A stretch of 64,000 nt of DNA, from contig NZ_JAQITB010000006.1 in NCBI RefSeq assembly GCF_028618515.1, forward strand, positions 34,850-98,849. Direction: 5' to 3'. Position numbers and translations under genes: made by a program. The notes under the pieces are model-generated. The model saw only the letters and a program-made list of their open reading frames with translations. It made no database searches and was not told where the DNA came from. Origin of the DNA: Bartonella sp. ML69XJBT (GTDB lineage: Bacteria > Pseudomonadota > Alphaproteobacteria > Rhizobiales > Rhizobiaceae). Shown here piece by piece: positions 28,482 through 36,906 of the stretch; positions within the stretch are counted from its first letter, which is position 1, and every line of letters starts with the position of its first letter.

Positions 28482-28907
28482 TTATTTTTTGTCAGTAGGG
28501 GAACTTAAACCAAGGGTTTGATAATTTTTGGGAGGTTGAGTACCATAATGCATGAGAAGGCTTTCGGATAAGGATCTTCCTTCTTTAATATACCTTTGAT
28601 TTGCTTCAATTGCCGATTGGGTACAGTGATGATAATTTTCTGAAAAAGCACGATAAGCTTCATTAAACGCTGCATAAAAATAAGAGCGTCTTTGTTGTAT
28701 TGGTTGTTCTGCTTCAATCAGTGCATTCATATAGTCATACCATTGGTTTGTTGGAGTACCACAAAGATTTTGTAGAGAGTGTAGGGCTCCCAAAATTTCT
28801 GCTAGCCGTAACAATTTTGTCTCATAGGGTGGCGATTGTTGTGCAAAAGTGGATGTTAAAGCGAAAAAAAATATAAAAAAAACAATTTTTATCAATATAT
28901 TATGCAT
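28482..28907 (-). CDS. TIGR02301-family exported protein
   Basis: This small secreted or periplasmic protein (141 residues) has a signal peptide (IKIVFFIFFFALTSTFA) followed by RLAEILGALHSLQNLCGTP and YDYMNALIEAEQP, AAFNEAYRAFSENYHHCTQS and AIEANQRYIKEGRSL. This arrangement, with two Cys likely to pair, matches the TIGR02301 family of uncharacterised rhizobial proteins. Function is unknown. It is convergent with the dihydroorotase gene and has no operon partner. Confidence 0.82.
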   Translation of the reverse strand: MHNILIKIVFFIFFFALTSTFAQQSPPYETKLLRLAEILGALHSLQNLCGTPTNQWYDYMNALIEAEQPIQQRRSYFYAAFNEAYRAFSENYHHCTQSAIEANQRYIKEGRSLSESLLMHYGTQPPKNYQTLGLSSPTDKK

Positions 28908-29383
28908 TAATTTTTGCCACCTTTGAATAAGTTCCTATGCAATTACAATTGCAAACAAAATGGTGTGGATAAAAGAAATTGTGCATCATTACCAAGAGCA
29001 AACATATTATAAATTTAGGGCATGAAAGAGAATAAGGAAAGCCTCATAGGGCTATTGAACATTCTAACAAAGTTTTGTGTAGTTAAAAATTTCAGATTTT
29101 ATGTATACAATCTATTTTTTGTATAAATTTACAGTAGATTGTTCGTTGTAGTTTTTTTCTGTGATAATGTTCTCATCAAAAAAATATGTATCAATAAAAT
29201 ACTCCAATCAAATAAAATGGATTGTTTTTTTCACAGATGATAGATACAGCCTACATGAAAGGGGGAGCTATGAGAATTTTACGTAACTTATACAAAAGTT
29301 TGAGCTTAAATCACATAATGCAATAATTTTTTGCAAGATTTACTTGGATGAGCGATGAGTGTTATCGCTAACGGAGTATAATA
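28908..29383. other. Gap upstream of cysS with a possible short leader frame
   Basis: Mostly AT-rich. At 29270-29326 an 18-codon frame (MRILRNLYKSLSLNHIMQ) begins with ATG six bases after a very strong AAAGGGGGAG ribosome-binding site and ends 57 bases before the cysS ATG. A short stem GCGAT-loop-ATCGC follows at about 29351-29367, just before the cysS ribosome-binding site. These could form a leader or attenuation region, but no Cys codon occurs in the peptide. Confidence 0.35.
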
Positions 29384-30889
29384 ATGAGTAAGTTGCAATT
29401 TTATAATACGCTTACACGTAAAAAAGAAATTTTTACACCGATAGATGCGACAAAAGTGCGTCTTTATGTTTGTGGTCCAACAGTTTATGATTATGCGCAC
29501 ATAGGAAATGCACGCCCTGTAATTGTTTTTGACCTTTTATTTCGCTTATTGCGTTATCTTTATGGTAATGAGCATGTTATATATGCGCGCAATATCACAG
29601 ATGTGGATGATAAAATTAATGCACGAGCAGCCCACGAATATCCAGAATTAGCACATAATGAAGCTATTCGCCGATTGAGCGAGCGTACCTCTTCTCAATT
29701 TCAACAAGATACGGTAGCACTTGGGTGTCTCTTGCCGACCAGCCAACCACGCGCAACGGATCATTTAGAGGAAATGCGCTGTTTGATTGAAAGGTTGCTT
29801 GAAAAAGGGCACGCTTATAAAGCAGAAAATCATATATTATTTTCTGTCAGTAGCATAAAAAATCATCCCCATTATGGGGCATTTGCTAAACGCTCGTTGG
29901 AGGAAATGAGAGCTGGTGCACGTGTCGATGTTGCGGCTTATAAAAGGGAGGAGATGGATTTTGTTCTATGGAAGCCTTCTGTGGAGGGAGAACCAGGGTG
30001 GGCATCACCAGCAGGAATTTCTGTTTTAGGACGTCCAGGTTGGCATATTGAATGTTCTGCAATGTCAATGGCAAAGCTATTAGAACCATACGGTGGTGGT
30101 TTAAACTGTGATGATCCGTCAGTAAATATTTTTGATATCCATGGTGGTGGCATTGATTTGATTTTTCCCCATCACGAAAATGAGATTGCACAAAGTTGTT
30201 CAGCTTTCGGGACTGAACGAATGGCTAACTTTTGGATGCATAACGGTTTTTTGCAAGTTGAAGGCAAAAAGATGTCAAAAAGCCTTGGCAATTTCATGAC
30301 TATTCGTTCTATTTTAGAGAATGATTTTTTTGAACTTAATGATGCGTTAACCAATGAAATGAAGCAAAATTGGGCTGGCTTATCTGCACGTTTTTCAATG
30401 TTACAAACGCATTATCGTGAACCATTAAATTGGACAGCTCAGCGTTTAGCGCATTCTAGTAATGAACTTTATCGTTGGTATGAATTGCTTCGCTCTGAAA
30501 GAGAGAAGGTGAATAACAATGAAATGGTTGATGACTCTTTGATAAGTGCACTAAGTGATGATTTGAATACTCCGAATGCATTTGCTCTTTTGCGAAAGTT
30601 TTATAAAACAGGGGATAGTGTGGCTTTATCAAATGGGATGAATTTATTTGGCTTATTGCACCAAGAGTGGATAACAGATGTACAGTGCCCATTGTTTGTG
30701 AAAAAAGCTTCTCTTGATGTAAAGTTTATCGATCAATGCATTGCCGAAAGACTACGGCTTATCCATAATAAAGAGTGGGGGGCTGCGGATACAATTCGTG
30801 ATGAGCTGGCAGCTGAGGGGATTCTTTTAAAAGATAAAAAAGACCCACAGACTGGTGAGCGTATAACGATGTGGGAAGTAAAGCGGTGA
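29384..30889 (+). CDS. cysS: Cysteinyl-tRNA synthetase CysS
   Basis: CysS charges tRNA-Cys. The 501 residues carry the HIGH-type motif in [20 protein letters not shown], zinc-binding Cys and His residues (first Cys in VCGPT, then [10 protein letters not shown] and [11 protein letters not shown]) and the KMSKS loop [15 protein letters not shown]-type anticodon-binding region follows. The ATG is preceded by GGAG. Length is typical for rhizobial CysS. Confidence 0.96.
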   Translation: MSKLQFYNTLTRKKEIFTPIDATKVRLYVCGPTVYDYAHIGNARPVIVFDLLFRLLRYLYGNEHVIYARNITDVDDKINARAAHEYPELAHNEAIRRLSERTSSQFQQDTVALGCLLPTSQPRATDHLEEMRCLIERLLEKGHAYKAENHILFSVSSIKNHPHYGAFAKRSLEEMRAGARVDVAAYKREEMDFVLWKPSVEGEPGWASPAGISVLGRPGWHIECSAMSMAKLLEPYGGGLNCDDPSVNIFDIHGGGIDLIFPHHENEIAQSCSAFGTERMANFWMHNGFLQVEGKKMSKSLGNFMTIRSILENDFFELNDALTNEMKQNWAGLSARFSMLQTHYREPLNWTAQRLAHSSNELYRWYELLRSEREKVNNNEMVDDSLISALSDDLNTPNAFALLRKFYKTGDSVALSNGMNLFGLLHQEWITDVQCPLFVKKASLDVKFIDQCIAERLRLIHNKEWGAADTIRDELAAEGILLKDKKDPQTGERITMWEVKR

Positions 30890-30930
30890 TTTTCCTATTC
30901 CAGCAGCTCTCATAAAAAAGGGAGAATGTG

Positions 30931-31602
30931 ATGGAATTTATATATAGTTATGGATATGTTGCACTTAAATTAGCCATAGGTCTTTTTGCTTTTCTATTGA
31001 TTTTAAGAACGACGGGGCGTGGTAGTCTTAGTCAAATGACCCCTGTTGATTTGGTCAGCAATTTTGTAATGGGGGGTATTATTGGTGGCGTTATTTATAA
31101 TCCAAATATTAGTAGTGTTCAGCTGTTGGTTGTTTTATGTATTTGGCAAGCTTTGGTGACATCTCTTAATTTTTTTGCACACCATTCTGTTTTTTTTCGT
31201 CGCCTTGTTGCAGGACGAAATGTCACATTAGTTTTAGATGGTGTATTTCAAATAGATAAAATTGAGAGTTTGGGTCTCAGTGTTAATGATTTAATTACAA
31301 TGTTGCGTATTAAAGGTTGTAGTTTACATGAAGCAGCTTTTGTTCGTTTAGAAACCAATGGCGATTGCACCATTATTAAAAAGGAAGAAGGTAAGAAATC
31401 TACTATTTTAGTAGAAAATGGTGAAGTTATTGAGGAAGGACTTAAAGAAATTGGTAAATCAAAAACATGGCTTCAAGCTGAATTGAAAAAAAAGCGTATC
31501 AAGGTTGAAAGTTTATTTGCAGCAGAATGGTATGAGCATACGGATCAAAATAATAAACTTTCTAAGGGATTCTTTCTTGTTCCTTTTTCCAAAACAGTCT
31601 AA
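30931..31602 (+). CDS. DUF421 (YetF/YcaP-type) membrane protein
   Basis: This 223-residue protein has about three N-terminal membrane segments (YVALKLAIGLFAFLLIL, VDLVSNFVMGGIIGGVIY, LLVVLCIWQALVTSL) and a cytoplasmic C-terminal DUF421 domain with VLDGVFQIDKIESLGLSVND, RIKGCSLHEAAFVRLETNG and STILVENGEVIEEGL. The family occurs widely and its role is not established. The ATG at 30931 has AAGGGAG six bases upstream; a GTG one codon earlier is unlikely. It is placed between cysS and an Atm1-type exporter. Confidence 0.87.
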   Translation: MEFIYSYGYVALKLAIGLFAFLLILRTTGRGSLSQMTPVDLVSNFVMGGIIGGVIYNPNISSVQLLVVLCIWQALVTSLNFFAHHSVFFRRLVAGRNVTLVLDGVFQIDKIESLGLSVNDLITMLRIKGCSLHEAAFVRLETNGDCTIIKKEEGKKSTILVENGEVIEEGLKEIGKSKTWLQAELKKKRIKVESLFAAEWYEHTDQNNKLSKGFFLVPFSKTV

Positions 31603-31651
31603 CTTCAAATGCTTATAGGTAGAGCTTATTGGAAGCGATAGAAGAGAGACT

Positions 31652-31726
31652 ATGATCAATAAGCCGCAACAGGAGAGGTTTTATAGGACCTGTGGAGTAG
31701 ATGATAGAGAAGTAAAGGCTTTATGA
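31652..31726 (+). CDS. Short upstream frame overlapping the Atm1-type exporter
   Basis: An ATG with GAGAG upstream opens a 24-codon frame (MINKPQQERFYRTCGVDDRE...) whose TGA overlaps the exporter ATG as ATGA. This geometry is that of translational coupling. I do not recognise the peptide. It may be a leader peptide, a remnant, or chance, since the exporter also has its own AAAGG. Confidence 0.35.
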   Translation: MINKPQQERFYRTCGVDDREVKAL

Positions 31727-33606
31727 AACGCAATAAAACGATAAAAACTGTATCGTCAGAGACAGGTCAGACATTTCGCACACTGTACAATTTATGGCCT
31801 TATATGTGGCCGGCAGATCGACGTGATTTGAAAGTGCGTGTTCTATGGGCAATATTTTACCTTATTTTAGCTAAGCTGTTTCTTATCTCGGTGCCCTATT
31901 TTTTTAAATATGCTACGGATACGCTTAATGCTAGCTTTCATTTACCAGTATGGCTTCCATCCAGTTGGATTATTCCCATCATGCTCGTTTTAGCATATAA
32001 TGTTGCACGTATTGTTCAGTCTGCATTAAATCAGTTACGCGATTCTCTGTTTGCAACCGTTGGTCAACACGCTATTCGTCAGCTCGCTTATAAGACTTTT
32101 GTACATATTCATGGATTGTCTTTGCGATTTCATTTAGAAAAGCGAACTGGCGGGCTTTCTCGTGTGATTGAGCGTGGTACAAAGGGCATTGAAGCTATCG
32201 TTAGATTTTCAATTCTCAATACAGTCCCAACGGTTTTAGAGTTTCTTTTAACAGCATTTGTATTTCAAATAAGTTATGGATGGCATTATGTATTCGTAGT
32301 TTTGATAATGGTTGGTTTATATACTTGGTTCACAATTAAGGCGAGTGATTGGCGTATTCGTATTAGGCAAGAAATGAATACAGCAGATACAGAGGCCAGT
32401 ACGCGAGCTGTGGATTCCCTTTTGAATTTTGAAACAGTCAAATATTTTTGTAATGAAAATCTGGAAGCACGTCGATTTGATTCTTCGATGGCAAATTATG
32501 AAAAATCGGCAACAAAAATTTGGACATCATTAAGCTGGCTTAATTTTGGTCAGACTCTTATTTTTGGTATTGGAATGACTATTCTGATGTTGATGTCCGC
32601 TTATGAAGTTTTTCATAAAACACAGACTTTAGGAGACTTCGTTTTTATTAATACACTTTTAATACAGCTTTCTATTCCACTCAATTTTATTGGTTCAATT
32701 TATCGTGACATTCGGCAAGGGCTAACGGATATTGAAGCCATGTTTGATCTTTTAGATGTTCAGCAGGAAATCACTGATAAATCAGATGCTAAGCCATTGG
32801 TGATAGAGGGTGGTAACATTCGCTTTAATCAGGTAAATTTTTCCTATGATCCGTCTCGCCAGATTCTCAAAGATATCAATTTTGAGATTCCCAGAGGTAA
32901 AACCGTTGCCATTGTTGGTCCATCAGGTGCTGGTAAATCGACTATTGCTCGATTACTTTTTCGTTTTTATGACGTTAATGCAGGTTCTATAACAATTGAT
33001 GGACAAGATATCCGTGATATAACGCAAAAAAGTTTGCGTGAAGCTATTGGTATGGTACCTCAGGACACAGTATTATTTAATGATACAATAGCCTATAATA
33101 TTTGCTATGGGCGTCCAAGTGCTACAGATGAAGAGATGCGTAAAGCTGCTGAAATGGCACAGATATCAAAATTTATTGAGATGCTTCCGGAAAGCTTTCA
33201 ATCTATGGTCGGTGAGCGTGGGCTTAAGCTGTCAGGTGGTGAAAAACAACGTGTGGCTATTGCTCGGACATTGTTAAAAGCTCCTCCACTTCTTATTTTA
33301 GATGAAGCAACCTCAGCTCTTGATACGGCGACGGAACAGGAAATTCAACAAGCATTGGATATTGTTAGCCGTGGGCGTACAACATTGATCATTGCGCACC
33401 GTCTTTCTACTATTATAAATGCTGATGAAATTTTGGTTCTCAAAAATGGTCGTATTATTGAAAATGGGACACATGCAGAGCTTCTACGTAAAAAAGGTCT
33501 ATATGCTTCCATGTGGAATAAACAGCTTGAAGCATCGCAAGCGGAAGAAAAATTACGTAAAATGCGTGAAGAAGATGAAATGGGTGTTGTTAATCGTAAA
33601 AAATAA
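31723..33606 (+). CDS. Atm1/HMT1-type ABC exporter
   Basis: This 627-residue half-transporter has a six-segment membrane domain fused to an ATPase. The membrane part has LYNLWPYMWPADRRDLKVRV and ALNQLRDSLFATVGQHAIRQ, with the LSLRFHLEKRTGGLSRVIER signature of the Atm1/HMT1 group. The ATPase has Walker [10 protein letters not shown], the signature LSGGEKQR and Walker B LLILDEATSALD. Relatives export glutathione conjugates, or thiol compounds linked to iron-sulfur and metal homeostasis; the substrate here is inferred only. A short upstream frame overlaps its start. Confidence 0.92.
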   Translation: MKRNKTIKTVSSETGQTFRTLYNLWPYMWPADRRDLKVRVLWAIFYLILAKLFLISVPYFFKYATDTLNASFHLPVWLPSSWIIPIMLVLAYNVARIVQSALNQLRDSLFATVGQHAIRQLAYKTFVHIHGLSLRFHLEKRTGGLSRVIERGTKGIEAIVRFSILNTVPTVLEFLLTAFVFQISYGWHYVFVVLIMVGLYTWFTIKASDWRIRIRQEMNTADTEASTRAVDSLLNFETVKYFCNENLEARRFDSSMANYEKSATKIWTSLSWLNFGQTLIFGIGMTILMLMSAYEVFHKTQTLGDFVFINTLLIQLSIPLNFIGSIYRDIRQGLTDIEAMFDLLDVQQEITDKSDAKPLVIEGGNIRFNQVNFSYDPSRQILKDINFEIPRGKTVAIVGPSGAGKSTIARLLFRFYDVNAGSITIDGQDIRDITQKSLREAIGMVPQDTVLFNDTIAYNICYGRPSATDEEMRKAAEMAQISKFIEMLPESFQSMVGERGLKLSGGEKQRVAIARTLLKAPPLLILDEATSALDTATEQEIQQALDIVSRGRTTLIIAHRLSTIINADEILVLKNGRIIENGTHAELLRKKGLYASMWNKQLEASQAEEKLRKMREEDEMGVVNRKK

Positions 33607-33723
33607 GCTGCGCAAAATGTGATTTATGACTTTATATGGAGTGATTGGTTCAGTACAGAAAGGAATAGTGAGGAACAAAAGCGTTTATGACTTATTTAGG
33701 TTATACTATGAATAGGAAATTAT

Positions 33724-34422
33724 ATGAGTATTCTACAATCTATCCATAATGGTTTTACACCAATTCATAAAGAAGGTTACCCTTTTATTGTAGCGTTTTT
33801 TATTATTTCGCTCATTCTTGGTTGGATATGGAGTCCGTTGTTTTGGTGTGGTCTTGTTCTCACTGTGTGGTGTATATATTTTTTCCGTAATCCAGATCGT
33901 GTGATTCCTTTGAACTCCGATTGGATTATATCTCCTGCGGATGGGTGTATCTCATTTGTTGAGCCATGTGTTCCACCAGAAGAATTGGGATTAGGTAAAG
34001 AAGAGATGATCCGTATTTCTGTGTTTATGGATATTTTTTCATGCCATATTAACCGTATTCCCATAAGTGGTACAATAGAATCTATCGTTTATCGTCCAGG
34101 TCGGTTTGTAAATGCTGAGCTTGATAAGGCTAGTCAATTTAATGAGCGCAATGGGATGGTGATTGACAGTAAACATGGTAAAATTGGTATGGTACAGATA
34201 GCTGGAATGCTTGCTCGCCGTATTGTTTGTTGGGCGAAAGAAAGTGATTCTGTTACGGTTGGAGAAAGATTTGGATTGATTCGTTTTGGTTCTCGCCTTG
34301 ATATTTATATACCAACTGCAGTGAAATTACGTGTTGCTGTTGGCCAGATAGCAATTGCTGGAGAAACAGTATTAGGTTCTTTTGATGAGAAGAGTGCTAC
34401 CACTGATTTTAGATTTGATTAG
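33724..34422 (+). CDS. psd: Phosphatidylserine decarboxylase proenzyme Psd
   Basis: Psd decarboxylates phosphatidylserine to phosphatidylethanolamine. The 232-residue protein is the short form usual in rhizobia, with membrane segments near 20-55 ([31 protein letters not shown]), the [14 protein letters not shown] region, [20 protein letters not shown], and the C-terminal ETVLGSF. In that motif, self-cleavage at Gly218-Ser219 would create the pyruvoyl group. Ribosome-binding site AGGA. pssA follows nine bases later, making the two enzymes a pathway pair. Confidence 0.95.
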   Translation: MSILQSIHNGFTPIHKEGYPFIVAFFIISLILGWIWSPLFWCGLVLTVWCIYFFRNPDRVIPLNSDWIISPADGCISFVEPCVPPEELGLGKEEMIRISVFMDIFSCHINRIPISGTIESIVYRPGRFVNAELDKASQFNERNGMVIDSKHGKIGMVQIAGMLARRIVCWAKESDSVTVGERFGLIRFGSRLDIYIPTAVKLRVAVGQIAIAGETVLGSFDEKSATTDFRFD

Positions 34423-34430
34423 GATGAATA

Positions 34431-35270
34431 ATGAAAAACTTTTCGCTATTTTCTTCATTTAATCCTGAGGGACAACATGATGACGTTGCAAATCGGTGGC
34501 GTTCACCTACACCGATGCGGTATATTGTTCCCAATATCATCACTATTTTAGCAATTTGCGCAGGAATGAGTAGTATTCGTTTAGCTTTTGAGCATCGCTA
34601 TGAGGGGGCTATTTTAATGGTGCTTTTAGCCGCAGTTTTAGATGGTGCGGATGGCCGTATTGCTCGTTTGATGGATGGGAGTTCATCTTTTGGAGCACAG
34701 ATGGATTCTCTTGCTGATGTGGTTAATTTTGGTGTTGCACCTGCACTTATTGTTTATTCCTTTGTTTTGACTCAAGCACACCAAGTTGGTTGGGTAGCGG
34801 CACTTGTCTATTGTGTTGCTTGTTGTTTGCGATTAGCACGCTTTAATGTGATGTTGGATAATGCTGATACACCAAAATGGAAGGAAAGTTATTTTGTTGG
34901 TGTTCCTGCGCCAGCGGGAGCATTATTGCTTTTATTACCTATGTATTTAGGAGCTCTTGGTTTGATGCCAAGTTGGAGTTGGGCATTATTTTTTAGCCTT
35001 TATACTGTGATTATTGCTTTTCTTTTGGTGAGCCGTTTACCAGTATGGAATGCAAAAACAATAGATCAAAATCTGAGGCGTGATATTGTTGTACCGTGTA
35101 TGTTGGGAGTGGTTATTTATGTAGGTTTTCTTGCAACTTACACATGGTACACTTTATTGATCACAGCCATTGGCTATATGATCTTTCTTCCTTGTAGTTT
35201 TGTGGCTTATAATAAACGGGTTGTTTTGGAAGGAAAAAACAACAATGTTAAAACTATCCAAGAGTTATAA
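34431..35270 (+). CDS. pssA: CDP-diacylglycerol-serine O-phosphatidyltransferase PssA
   Basis: PssA makes phosphatidylserine, the substrate of the preceding Psd. The 279-residue membrane protein contains the CDP-alcohol phosphotransferase motif spanning DGADGRIARLMDGSSSFGAQ and continuing MDSLADVVNFG, with its conserved Asp residues, and several hydrophobic segments (IVPNIITILAICAGMSSI, VAALVYCVACCLRLARF). The psd-pssA order is typical of alphaproteobacteria. Confidence 0.95.
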   Translation: MKNFSLFSSFNPEGQHDDVANRWRSPTPMRYIVPNIITILAICAGMSSIRLAFEHRYEGAILMVLLAAVLDGADGRIARLMDGSSSFGAQMDSLADVVNFGVAPALIVYSFVLTQAHQVGWVAALVYCVACCLRLARFNVMLDNADTPKWKESYFVGVPAPAGALLLLLPMYLGALGLMPSWSWALFFSLYTVIIAFLLVSRLPVWNAKTIDQNLRRDIVVPCMLGVVIYVGFLATYTWYTLLITAIGYMIFLPCSFVAYNKRVVLEGKNNNVKTIQEL

Positions 35271-35388
35271 TGTTTTTTTAAGAATAGAAGAAGTAGAGAG
35301 AAATTTAATTTAGATTGGACATTTTTCTTCTATGTCTGTGATTGTAGCGTGTTTCTCACATAAAACAGAAGGCTATTGCGTTGCATAT
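35271..35388. other. Gap after pssA
   Basis: Short AT-rich spacer before integrase relic B. No gene or clear terminator recognised. Confidence 0.3.
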
Positions 35389-35576
35389 TTCACAGGCTTG
35401 TTTTAAAGAGATACTCTCAAGGCGCCAAAACCCATCTCACGACAGCGCCCGTGAATGGTGTAACAATAAAGCCATTGAGCACCCCCATCTTTGCGCTTAT
35501 GCCGCACCATTATTATATTTGCAAGTTCCCAACGTTGAGACAGCCCTTGGCACCTAAGACGGTTCATTAAGAGCCA
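35389..35576 (-). pseudogene. Phage-type integrase N-terminal relic (copy B)
   Basis: Read on the minus strand from the ATG at 35576 (AAAGGACTAAA upstream), interrupted frames spell MALNEPS, STLGTCKYNNGA, then after a shift HKRKDGGAQWLYCYTIHG, RCREMGFGALRVSL, and after another shift KQACE. This is the DUF4102-type arm of a phage integrase and is the best preserved of the three copies. At least one internal stop and two shifts show it is dead. No catalytic Arg-His-Arg-Tyr domain follows. Confidence 0.72.
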
Positions 35577-35791
35577 TTTTAGTCCTTTCTTGTACGGTTT
35601 TTATCCATACGCTAGCCTCGCTTTTGATGTGCCAGCAAATGATTTTGATTGATTCAACAATGGGAGAGACTTGAAATGAGAGAATTCTACATTATTCGGG
35701 TCTCTCATTCAATATACAAAACAGTAAACGATCATTATAAATCAATATGCTATTGGAAAAATAATCGCCATCGCGTGTTTCATTCATGAAT
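35577..35791. other. Upstream part of integrase relic B
   Basis: On the minus strand, 35598-35636 encodes CWHIKSEASVWIK. The open stretch continues through TVQERTKMALNEPS across the presumed integrase start, which suggests either a second short gene overlapping the integrase or an N-terminal extension. Farther upstream, CTCTCATTCAATA and ATCATTATAAATCAA match the 2.1-2.3 kb region. Confidence 0.45.
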
Positions 35792-35944
35792 TTATTTTAA
35801 AAAGACTTTCCTTGTTACGGCTCATCTTATTTCGCAATGATGATTGTAAAGGATCTAATGCCAATATCTATTTTGCGTATTATCTTTACGCTTATAAAGA
35901 TACAAGCTGGCATCGTCATTCTATTCATCAGTTTTCAATGTCAT
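35792..35944 (-). pseudogene. Phage-type integrase N-terminal relic (copy C)
   Basis: From an ATG at 35944 the minus strand reads MTLKTDE, then NDDASLYLYKRKDNTQNRYW, then decayed pieces corresponding to YTIHG and REMG (ILYNHHCEIR), AVTRKVFLK and a stop. It is the third copy of the integrase arm and lies about 215 bases from copy B in the same orientation, giving a tandem arrangement of relics. Confidence 0.58.
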
Positions 35945-36154
35945 AATTTATTTTGTTTTTAAACGGTTTATGAAAGTTATGCTATTTTTCTCTTTTTGAA
36001 ATAATTTCTGTTCGCACATAGCTTCCTTTTATGGCTAAAAAGAGATTTTTTTATGTTATAACTTAAGAAAGCCTAAAATGAGAAAGTTTTAACTGTATTT
36101 GAAACTTTTATTGAATCTAAAAAATAAATTACTTTTACAAATCAGTGTATTAGG
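35945..36154. other. Gap before the SDR gene
   Basis: AT-rich spacer without recognisable genes; on the minus strand it contains sequence upstream of relic C and downstream of the SDR gene. Confidence 0.3.
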
Positions 36155-36904
36155 TTAATCAGGCGCATGATAATCCATAAAACGATTTTTACGGACATTA
36201 AAGAGTTTGCCTGTTTCTTTTAAATTAGGTGAGGATAAATGTGCTATTTTTGCGGCGACTTCTTGTGGTGAAGGGAGGGTTTGAGGATCTTCACCAGGCA
36301 TAGCTTGTGCACGCATGGCAGTGCGTGTTGCACCAGGGTCAACACAATTAATCTTGATAGGGGTTTGTTTGAGTTCTTCTGCCCAGCAACGTGCAAGAAC
36401 TTCTAAAGCTGCTTTAGAGGCTGCATAGGGGCCCCAGAAAGCGCGTGCAACATGAGCAACGCTTGAGGATAACAAAATTGCTCGTCCAGCATCGGATTGA
36501 CGCAATAAGGGTTCAACAGCTTTCATTAAACGCCATTGGCTGATGAGGTTTATCTGAAAAACATCTTCAAAGACCGTATTGTCGGTATGAGCTATTGGTG
36601 AGAGTGTTCCAAGAATTGCTGCATTTACAACCATAATGTCGAGCTTCTGCCAGCGTTTAGCAATTGAAACACTAAGAGTATCGATGTTTTCCATATGATG
36701 TAAGTTGAGCGGAACAAGTGTTGCGTGAGCCCCTTTTTTTTGGATTTGATTGTCAAGTTCAGTAAGTCCACGAATCGTTCGTGCAAGGGCGATAATGTGA
36801 GCACCACGTTCTGCGAGTTCTAAAGCTAAATGGTAGCCAATACCCTTCGAAGCACCAGTAATAAGTGCAACGCGACCAACAAGACTAAAATCAAATTTTG
36901 TCAT
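36155..36904 (-). CDS. Short-chain dehydrogenase/reductase
   Basis: This is a classical SDR of 249 residues with the nucleotide-binding GASKGIGYHLALELAERGA, the NAAILG motif and catalytic YAASKAALE with upstream Ser in LLSSSVAHV. The substrate is unknown. It starts two bases after purF ends, and this SDR-purF pairing is conserved in rhizobia, so it is part of the cvpA-purF-SDR unit. Confidence 0.9.
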   Translation of the reverse strand: MTKFDFSLVGRVALITGASKGIGYHLALELAERGAHIIALARTIRGLTELDNQIQKKGAHATLVPLNLHHMENIDTLSVSIAKRWQKLDIMVVNAAILGTLSPIAHTDNTVFEDVFQINLISQWRLMKAVEPLLRQSDAGRAILLSSSVAHVARAFWGPYAASKAALEVLARCWAEELKQTPIKINCVDPGATRTAMRAQAMPGEDPQTLPSPQEVAAKIAHLSSPNLKETGKLFNVRKNRFMDYHAPD

Positions 36905-36906
36905 TA

